DNA from: Biomphalaria glabrata
Lineage: Eukaryota > Mollusca > Gastropoda > Planorbidae
NCBI RefSeq assembly: GCF_947242115.1
Contig: NC_074713.1
Span: 31,792,697 to 31,856,696, forward strand
Length of the DNA: 64,000 nucleotides
Direction: 5' to 3'
The first letter of the stretch is position 1. Each line of letters begins with the position of its first letter. Below are positions 56,591-64,000 of the stretch, in pieces. A program made the translations under genes and the position numbers. Under the pieces are notes generated by a model. The model did not search any database, was not told where the DNA came from, and saw only the letters and a program-made list of their open reading frames with translations.

Positions 56591-57124
56591 CGGTTCATTG
56601 TTTTGTTTTTAGGTTCTTAAATGTCGGTGCGTTATTGAATTCCATTCTTACATTTTTTATGTCGAATGTTTGCTTCAGGCAAACAGAAGTCACTCATAGA
56701 AAGAGGCTGCATCTCTGCATGCCACCATTTTAATTACTTAGACGTTTTTCTGCAGAATGTGACAAAAAGCTTTGTAGACAGATCTGGTTGTAGTGTGCTA
56801 TTCGGGGTATCAGAACAAAGCAATGGCAGTTGTTGTTGTTGTTTTTTTTGCGTTAAAAAAGTTGCTTCTCATGTCAGTCACTGACTGGAGCATCGTTCTG
56901 AGTCTTAGCTCAACATTGAGCATCGCTTAGAGTTGGTCTTGTTTAGTTTCTTGTCCAAAACAAAAGTCTTTTTCCTAGACAATGTTGTTCAGCATAACTC
57001 TGGTGTGTGTGTCCCATTTCTAGTATCGCACTACCTCAATAGTATGGAACCCAGCAAGCGCCATGTCTTATCATAAACGTCTACAGCAAGTACAGCATAC
57101 ATTTGATCCATGTAGTAAAAATAA
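56591..57124. other. Unassigned spacer
   Basis: AT-rich, with a (GTT)n run at 56830-56850. Upstream parts of the LINE remnant may extend into 56590-56740, but no convincing match was seen. Confidence 0.45.
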
Positions 57125-57950
57125 TGGAGTCAATTAACTCAAAACTGTAACCACCAAGTTCTTGTAAATGTACTGGAGTCAATTAACTCAAACTGTAACC
57201 ACCAAGTACTAGTAAATGTACTGGAGTCAATTAAGTCAAAACTGTAACCACCAAGTCCTAGTAAATGTACTGGAGTCAATTAAGTCAAACTGTAACCACC
57301 AAGTCCTAGTAAATGTACTGGAGTCAATTAACTCAAAACTGTAACCACCAAGTCCTAGTAAATGTACTGGAGTCAATTAAGTCAAACTGTAACCACCAAG
57401 TCCTAGTAAATGTACTGGAGTCAATTAACTCAAAACTGTAACCACCAAGTCCTAGTAAATGTACTGGAGTCAATTAACTCAAAACTGTAACCACCAAGTC
57501 CTAGTAAATGTACTGGAGTCAATTAACTCAAACTGTAACCACCAAGTCCTAGTAAATGTACTGGAGTCAATTAACTCAAAACTGTAACCACCAAGTCCTA
57601 GTAAATGTACTGGAGTCAATTAAGTCAAACTGTAACCACCAAGTCCTAGTAAATGTACTGGAGTCAATTAACTCAAAACTGTAACCACCAAGTCCTAGTA
57701 AATGTACTGGAGTCAATTAACTCAAAACTGTAACCACCAAGTCCTAGTAAATGTACTGGAGTCAATTAAGTCAAAACTGTAACCACCAAGTCCTAGTAAA
57801 TGTACTGGAGTCAATTAACTCAAACTGTAACCACCAAGTCCTAGTAAATGTACTGGAGTCAATTAACTCAAAACTGTAACCACCAAGTCCTAGTAAATGT
57901 ACTGGAGTCAATTAAGTCAAACTGTAACCACCTAGTACTAGTAAATTTAT
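57125..57950. repeat. 47/49-bp tandem repeat, about 17 units
   Basis: The unit is aatgtactggagtcaattaa plus ctcaaaactgtaaccaccaa plus gtcctagta. Two binary variants, aactc/aagtc and caaaactg/caaactg, occur in mixed combinations along the array. These give a clear record of unit shuffling. The outermost units are most diverged. Confidence 0.96.
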
Positions 57951-58103
57951 GAATTCTTAAAGTCAAGCCTTACACTTTCTGAAGCTAATTAAAGGCGACA
58001 TACTATACGTGTTAGAGTAATATTTTCAGATTACTATTATCATAGTAGAGAAGAACGGGTTTGAATGTTGTTGTTGATAGGTTTTGTTTCTATTGTGACT
58101 TAC

Positions 58104-58199
58104 ATCAAGAAGAGCGTCATGTTGACTGTAATGTAGACCAACACATGCAGCAATGTAACCATGACATGGTCTACTTCCAGAGTCATTGTCTAAACACAA
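58104..58199 (-). CDS. Coding exon 2 of an unidentified host gene
   Basis: Minus strand: acceptor ttattttgcag, then 96 bases encoding LCLDNDSGSRPCHGYIAACV and GLHYSQHDALLD, then a consensus donor GAT/GTAAGTC. It starts and ends in phase 0 and continues exactly the frame of the exon at 58426-58279, 79 bases upstream. A short intron and phase agreement make this a real gene with good confidence. The two cysteine-containing segments suggest an extracellular or enzyme domain, but I recognise no family. The downstream exons are not certain; the last exon might be at 51810-51663, in which case the intron holds many repeats. Confidence 0.8.
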
Positions 58200-58278
58200 C
58201 TGCAAAATAATTGAAAGTGTTATATACTCTTTCAACAAAAAACTAAGGCACATTATTTTCATTTCTCTAGTAACTCAC

Positions 58279-58426
58279 CGCTAGACCCCTGCCGGCTAAT
58301 TCTTCTAATTGGTCAACTCTTGGTATACGTGCAAGACTAACAGATTTCATGACGTTGCTGTAGAGCTCAATAGTAGCAATGACTCCGTAGTCTGATGTGA
58401 AGTACGGAGTAGAATAAGGCTGTTGA
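58279..58426 (-). CDS. Coding exon 1 (of those visible) of the same host gene
   Basis: Minus strand: acceptor cttgtattatctag, then 148 bases, then donor GCG/GTGAGT. The exon starts with the last base of a codon and then reads QQPYSTPYFTSDYGVIATIE, LYSNVMKSVSLARIPRVDQL and EELAGRGLA. It is in frame with the exon at 58199-58104 after a 79-base intron. GC content is higher than in its flanks and the other frames contain stops. The sequence looks globular and conserved, but I cannot name it. Preceding exons must lie upstream (higher coordinates), perhaps beyond the window, because 58763-64000 is filled with mobile elements. Confidence 0.8.
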
Positions 58427-58762
58427 CTAGATAATACAAGAGTAGTTTAAAAAAAAGACAATTCAATAACAAATAATCAAATGGATTCTATTACTATTAA
58501 TTTGTTAGTAAGAAATTAAGTTTTAATTTCCAAAAACTCAGAATAGGGATGAAGACACAAATGAAAGAAGCAAAGAAGACGTGGATAGAGTTAAAGTGTC
58601 TAGAAACTGAGCAGGAACTAAACAGGAACGACACTAAAAAAGTGTAACAACAGGTAAAGAACCTCATTACCTCAAAGCATGGAAGAACTGACACAATACA
58701 AGACAAAAACAATAGACGCTTAACTGAGGGAAAGTGAGTGATTAGAAGATGGATGGAATACT
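58427..58762. other. Intron of the host gene
   Basis: AT-rich with no recognised element apart from the SINE that follows. The minus frame at 58712-58497 is Phe/Ser/Cys-rich and arises from A-rich DNA on the other strand. Confidence 0.55.
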
Positions 58763-59000
58763 GTTATTATTATTATTATAGCTTTTTTAAATAGCGCTAC
58801 TTTCATGCTTATAGCATGCTCAGAGCGCTTTTGGTCCAATCTCATTTGTGGACCAGTGGGGGGGGGGAGGGGGTATCTAGAAGTTGGTTTTCCGTGCTGC
58901 CTTTAGGCGCTCAGTAAACACAACTCTGCCCGAGCCCCCTTCTAGGTAGCCAAGCCAAGCCAAGTTCAAGCGCACTTGGCCTCTCGACCACGCTTCCCAC
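58763..59000 (-). mobile_element. tRNA-derived SINE, family 2, copy 2
   Basis: It matches 47222-47470 nearly throughout, including gtgggaagcgtggtcgagag at its start (minus strand), the G-run, and the agcgctatttaaaaaagcta end with an (ATA)n tail. A ~14-base segment (gtcgggtgttgagc-type) present in copy 1 is missing here. Confidence 0.88.
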
Positions 59001-59099
59001 CAGAGATATATAACTTTGAAATCTCAGGAGATACAGAGATACTAAATGTGCTGGCAGTATCAAACATAAGTGAAAGCCCTGAAATAAGTAAAATAAGCC

Positions 59100-60704
59100 C
59101 ACTGGCGGATCCAGCCCCCCCCCCCCTCACTTTGCAAACTTAGTAGAGAACTCACACAATTTGTATACAAATTCTTAATAATATAAACTAAATATTCATA
59201 TTTTAACCTATTTTTAGATTATGTTGCCCACCTCTAGTATGTTGGCCGATTTGGTGGGGTTGAGGGATTATATTGCCCTCCCCACCTAAGCCCTTTGAGT
59301 GGAAGGAAGTCCAATTTTTAAGGAGAAATCAAAGTTTGTGAACAAAATTAGTTGAATATCTCTATAATTTTTATATTATGTCACTCCCCTCTGGTACCTT
59401 GGCCGATTCGGTGTCTGTATGTGTGTTGGGGGGGGGGGAGGCATCTACTGCCCTCCCACTCTAGCCCTTTGAGTGGGGGAGATGTCAAATTTTTTTAAAG
59501 CACAAATCATAGTGTGTGAACAGAATTAGTTGAATATCAATATCAGCTACTTATTGATAGTTGAACCCATTAGTATATTGTCCCACCACACTCGCATCTC
59601 TATCTCTATGTTATATATGCTATAAATTAAATTCTTATATCGATTCAGCCCACATTCTTTTCTTTAATGCCAAATGCAATCATTAACAATAATTATAAAA
59701 AGGAGAGGACTCGTACATGATTAATCCTTTTCATTCCACTGTCCTCTCCCCTTTTCCGACAAAAAATGACTTAAAACAGAATAGTCAAATTTGGGCGACA
59801 GTCACAACTTTGAGAAGATGTTTGACTGTTAGGCGTATCTTAATATAACGCCAGCAAATGAAACCAGTCAAACTGCACATGTAATCAGTGCCTGCTTCTC
59901 GTGTGTTTCTGATTTGTTCTTGAATTGTCGTCAATTATTTCCTCTCTTCTTGAACCAGTCTCCCCGATGTTGCATCCAACTTGTGGCCGTTCAACATCAG
60001 CAGCAAATTAATGACGTAATAAAAGTCAACTTAACCATGCTAAGGAACACTTCAGAGATGGCATCTTCAGAAAGGCGAGACTGCTGGCAGAAAAACTTGC
60101 TACAGGGTATTAAGTTAATGCTGCCGAGAATATGCCGACAAAATCTGCAACGCGAAGAACACCAAAACTGCACGATACGCGTTCTTCGCCAGCTTGTCTA
60201 TCGTAACAGTTTCGGCAGCCACAGTCAACGTTTACAGTTTTTTTGTTTGACCGACCGTTGGGAGATACGTCAGCAAATATACAATTTACAACTTGTATAG
60301 TAAATAACTTTTTTAACATGTTTATGTTTTTTTTCAATTTCATAAAACAAGTATTTACAGTACATAGATATAGGGGGTGAGGGGGTACCAGTTCTTTTGT
60401 TTCAAATGGTCCGTAACTAGAAAATTAAGGCTACGACTTGAAGCCATAGTTGGCAGCTGGCACCCCCTTGTAAAAAATCCTGCGAGCGCCTATAAATACG
60501 CCTAGTAAAGATATAATTACGCTACTTGTGTCTCGATTGTCAGTCAGACTTCAGTGTCGGCCCTTGCTCTAGGTTGCTTTATTTTATTAAATTTGATCTG
60601 CCTTTTTTAATAGGAGGAATAATAAGCTTTAGATATGAGGCCAATGTGTTTCTGAGGTGAAGAATGCAAGAATACACTTGGCGTATATATATATATACGT
60701 GCCA

Positions 60705-60799
<95 letters not shown>

Positions 60800-60891
60800 T
60801 GTGTGTATGCGTTTATACATAGGGTTAAGGTTTACTGGGCGGTAGGGTTAGGGTTAGGAAAAAAATTGCCCCCTTCCCTCGTCCTCTAGTG
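59100..60891 (-). mobile_element. hAT-like non-autonomous element, copy 2 (1.8 kb)
   Basis: The left end is CACTGGCGGATCCAG; the right end, reverse-complemented, begins CACTAGAGGACGAGG. It is flanked by aataagcc (59092-59099) and aatgagcc (60892-60899), an 8-bp duplication with one change. The order inverts that of the element at 37782-45742: C-run units with aatcggcca (59220-59540), the ggcattaaag-type segment (59660-59720), a long (TA)n tract (60683-60797) and telomere-like gttagggttagg (60846-60858). No transposase is present. A 128-codon plus frame at 59914-60300 has no recognisable motif and no counterpart in the other copy. Confidence 0.85.
60683..60797. repeat. (TA)n microsatellite
   Basis: Nearly uninterrupted ta repeats with short cgtgcca and aaata interruptions. 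Part of the hAT-like element copy 2. Confidence 0.98.
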
Positions 60892-60904
60892 AATGAGCCG
60901 GAGT

Positions 60905-61905
60905 TGACAACAGTCCTGGTGTACTTCTACAGGCTGGAGGAGAAACCATGATAAACGCACTGGCAGTCAGGAGAATATCTCAAGCCATTCCCAATCACTC
61001 ATCATCACTCTTCCAAAGAAAGGCAATTTACAACTCTGTCAAAACTACCGGACCATCAGCATCATAAACCATTCCAGCAAAGTCATGTTAAAAATTATAT
61101 TAAACCGGCTTAAACCGACAGCAGACAGAAATTTTATCAGAAAAACAGGTGGGTTTTAGACAAGTTTGCAGCACAACAGAACCAAAACTAAACCTCATAA
61201 ATATTCTGTGAGAAATACCTACAACATCAAAATAATCTTTACATGTTTTTAATGATTTCAAGATAATATAAATAAATATTTAAAAAAAAGTGATCCAGAA
61301 CTTCTGCAAGCAGTTCACAAGTGCAGTGTACTTCACAGAATAATATTGGGGACTGGTTCAAAACCACAGTTGGAGTAAGACAAGGCTGCCTACTCTCACA
61401 AACACTTTTCAATATCTTCCTTGAAAGGATAATGGAAGATGCTCTCGAGGGCTATGAAGGCACTGTGAGCATTGTAGGAAGAAGAATTATTAACTTGTGC
61501 TTCTCAGATGATATATATGGCTTAGTATGGACAGACAAAGATCGAGCTGACTTGGTGATGCGTAGAGACAAGACGTCCACAGCATGTTATATGCAAATAC
61601 ATTTCGAAAAAAACAAACAAATTAAATCAAATTGCTCAGTCCACAGCAGCACTTGCAAAACTCAAAACAATATTGAAAGACAACTGGGATAGCCCTCGAC
61701 ACCAAAATCAGACTTATGCGCTCCCTAGTCATTGTGAGTCTTGGACGCTGACTGCAGAGATAGAGATGAGGATCCTAGCAATGGAATTGAGATGCTACAG
61801 AAGGATCCTAGGTATCACGTTTAAAGACCGTATCACAAACTAAGAGATTAGAGACAGGGCTACTGCAGCAATTGGACCCCATGATGACTTGCTAAATTGT
61901 AAAAA
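60905..61905 (+). mobile_element. Decayed RTE-like LINE ORF2 fragment
   Basis: Plus-strand pieces in order: GGETMINALAVR; NYRTISIINHSSKVMLKIIL with NRLKPTADRNF; GVRQGCLLSQTLFNIFLERI (61378-61440), part of a 123-codon open piece; CFSDDIYGLV, the active-site region with Ser in place of the usual Ala of FADD; then SWTLTAEIEMRILAMELRCY and RRILGITFKD near the end. The order is that of a non-LTR reverse transcriptase and its C-terminal region, probably RTE-related. Several frameshifts, stops and an internal deletion (between about 61200 and 61290) make it inactive. Confidence 0.82.
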
Positions 61906-61909
61906 AAAA

Positions 61910-62088
61910 CAATATTACAAAGATAGTTTGTCTTGCCACACAAACTCAGAGGCGGCCCCCGTGGGAGACGGATCCATGTCGGATCCGCATATTCGCTGGT
62001 CGACTGAGGATGGCATCGAGCAGGGTATGAAACCGAGACCTTAGATATAATCAGTCCTGCGCGCTAACCGCACGACCAGGCATTGCTC
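61910..62088 (-). mobile_element. tRNA-derived SINE (head plus tail, no body)
   Basis: Minus strand: head tgcctggtcgtgcggttagc with B-box-like ggtttcataccc, then directly gcgaatatgcggatccgac, gggggccgcctctgag and the tail hairpin gagtttgtgtgg, ending tctttgtaatattg. The body module of 18009-18200 and 63926-64000 is missing. It is inserted at the end of the RTE-like fragment. Confidence 0.88.
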
Positions 62089-62214
62089 TTAATCTAATGA
62101 CAAACTGGTTACAAACGAATAACCTACTATTGTTAATATACCTACACATTACAGAATGACAACTACCAGATATGTACAATATGTCCGAAGAGCGATTTTA
62201 GATAATCTTTTGGT
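62089..62214. other. Short spacer
   Basis: AT-rich; possibly a remnant of the upstream part of the following LINE, not recognisable. Confidence 0.4.
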
Positions 62215-63814
62215 ATTGAGAATTTTCATTAAATGTAAGCAGACAGCTGCAGAGTGAATACATAAACAATGTAATATCTAAAGATAACAACAAAAACCTA
62301 TGGTCATACATTAAGTCTAAGAAAATGGAAACAACAGGCATAGCGCCATTAAAAGATGAACATAACATAATACATAATGATAATGAAACTAAAGCAAACA
62401 TCCTAAACAAATACTTTGCATAAGCATTCTCAGCCCCAGGAGACAAAGACATATTACTTAATTTGAACCAAGTAGACAACATAGAAGATATAGTAGTACA
62501 AGAAAATAGAATTAAAAAACTATTAGCCAACACCAAACCAAATAAGGCGTCTGGACCTGATGGTATTCCAGCTAGATTACTCAAAGAACTAAGCAATGAG
62601 CTAGCCCCAGTGTTCAAAATACTCTTTCAGGCATTGCTTAACAGGGCAGAGTACCAAAGGACTGGAAAAAAGCTAATGTCACCCCCCCTCCTATTTAAAA
62701 AAGGAGAAAAATCTGACCCAGGAAACTACAGACCAGTATCACTTACCAGCATCACATGTAAAATCCTAGAACACATAATATGTAGCAACACCATAAACCA
62801 CTTAGACAAACATAATGTCCTCACCCCATACCAACATGGCTTTAGGAAATATAGATCATGTGAAACACAACTAATAGGAATAATTGATGATTATTCAAAA
62901 AGTTTAGATAACAGTGAACAAATACACGCTATCTTACTAGATTTTTCTAAGGCTTTTGACAAAGTTCACCACCATAGTTTGCTAAAAAAATTAAAATGTT
63001 TCGGCATTAATGGTCCACTGCATCAGTGGATTAAAGATTTTCTGATAGGGAGAGAACAAACTGTAATAATAAATGGCTCTAAATCAACACCAATAACAGT
63101 AAACTCAGGTGTACCTCAAGGAACAGTCTTGGGTCCACTACTATTTTTAATTTACATAAATGATTTACCAAATTGCATTAGTTCAGGAACAAAGTCAGAT
63201 TATTTGCAGACGATTGCATAATATACAGAACAATAAAAACAACACAAGACACAGATATTTTACAAAGAGAATTAGATGAATTACAGAAATGGGAATCAAA
63301 TTGGAGCATGTCTTTCCACCCAGAAAAATGTCAGTTGTTAAGAGTAACAAAAAAACTAAAACAAATTAATTCCACTTATCTTATTCATGGTAAACCAGTA
63401 ACACAGACTAAAAACGCAAAATACCTAGGTGTTATAATAAATGAAAAACTGTCATGGAATCCACATATTGATGAAACTATTAAAAAAATCAAACAAAGCA
63501 TTAGGGTTTATTAAAAGAAATTTCTATAAATCAAATAAGAACATAAAACTAAAATGTTATTTAACCTTTGTTAGGCCAACAATAGAATATGCATCCTCCG
63601 TTTGGGACCCCTCAAGAAAACATTAAGAAACTGAAACAGACACAAAATAGAGCAGTGAGATTCATAACAAACGAATATTCACATTTGACTAGAGTAACAC
63701 CTTTAGTAAAATCACTAAATTTAGAAAGCCTTCAGGACAGAAGACTCAAAAGTAAAGTAGCAATTATACATAAAACACTGAACCATAATCTTCAAAGACA
63801 AAAACAAAATTTAA
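62215..63814 (+). mobile_element. CR1/Jockey-group LINE ORF2 fragment, 3' end replaced by a SINE
   Basis: The fragment has the finger region NKASGPDGIPARLLKELS (~62535), NYRPVSLTSITCKILEHII (~62725), ILLDFSKAFDKVHHHSLL (~62932), VNSGVPQGTVLGPLLFLIYI (~63100), an active site LFADDCIIY (63202-63228, in another frame), and KYLGVIINEKLSWNPHI (~63420). The C-terminal part ends QNRAVRFITNEYS and LESLQDRRLKSKVAIIHKTL. Breaks include a stop near 62420, two compensating shifts around 62650-62695 that garble the usual VPKDWKKANV region, one shift before FADD and one near 63490. The endonuclease domain is absent. It is inactive but only moderately decayed. Confidence 0.9.
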
Positions 63815-64000
63815 CAAGATTACAAAGAGAGTTTGTGTTACACAAACTCAGAGGCGGCCCCCGTCGAAGTCGGATCCCTGTCGGATCTGCATATTCGCAA
63901 ATAATATTCAAGAGGTGATTTAATTTTGATGTAAAATGTTTTACACGTTTCGGATGTTCCTTCAGAGTTGAAGATAATTACTTCCTAGTCCAAACCTCCC
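63815..64000 (-). mobile_element. tRNA-derived SINE (body plus tail), cut by the window edge
   Basis: Minus strand from the edge: gggaggtttggactaggaag, tatcttcaactctgaagg, a linker, gcgaatatgcagatccgac, gggggccgcctctgag, the perfect 10-bp hairpin gagtttgtgt-a-acacaaactc, and the end tctttgtaatcttg at 63815. The tRNA-like head should lie just beyond 64000. It has the fullest body-tail junction in the window. Confidence 0.9.

Noticed and set aside
59914-60300. 128-codon plus-strand gene
   Set aside because: No recognisable motif, no splice or promoter evidence, inside a mobile element; kept only as a remark.

Overview
The window looks like gene-poor, repeat-rich euchromatin of a gastropod, most likely a freshwater pulmonate close to Biomphalaria or Bulinus. 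That placement is an inference. It rests on AT-rich intergenic DNA studded with TCTAGATC-type motifs, a full-length I-clade LINE of the kind known as nimbus (BgI) in Biomphalaria, molluscan tRNA-derived SINEs, and hAT, piggyBac and SAP-gag Gypsy families. No bacterial gene organisation, rRNA, tRNA gene or CRISPR array was seen.

Layout. 1-5690 is one end of a 36/37-bp satellite with a ~1.69-kb higher-order duplication. 5.7-13.4 kb is AT-rich intergenic or intronic DNA with two dispersed repeats, a SINE and one convincing host exon on the minus strand (11690-11815). 13.5-21.5 kb holds a 2.9-kb hAT element carrying a Gypsy fossil and a nested MITE, a 1.7-kb piggyBac remnant whose empty site also lies in this window, a modular inverted-repeat element and a ~150-bp tandem array. 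22.0-23.7 kb is a 33-bp minisatellite open in four frames. 23.9-32.5 kb contains SAP-gag Gypsy fossils, a second copy of the composite hAT with its own target-site duplication, and a 2.0-kb LTR element without pol. 32.9-33.3 kb is a nearly perfect 37-bp array. 36.7-45.7 kb is a nest: a gag-like fossil with a 30-bp array, interrupted by a ~2.1-kb hAT-like element, itself interrupted by a full-length 5.8-kb LINE with an intact 1222-residue ORF2. 45.7-64 kb has a decayed hAT, more SINEs and LINE fragments, several tandem arrays, a second copy of the hAT-like element, and exons of one unidentified host gene on the minus strand (58426-58279 and 58199-58104; possibly a last exon at 51810-51663).

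The only sequences likely to be expressed as host protein are these short exons. Most of the rest is mobile DNA, and target-site duplications, nesting and empty sites give its order of arrival. I found no clear new defence or regulatory system. The strongest unusual signals are the re-mobilised composite hAT, the structured 5' UTR of the intact LINE, the frame-preserving 33-bp array, the modular SINE family and the hAT-like element carrying telomere-like repeats. All alignments were made by eye.
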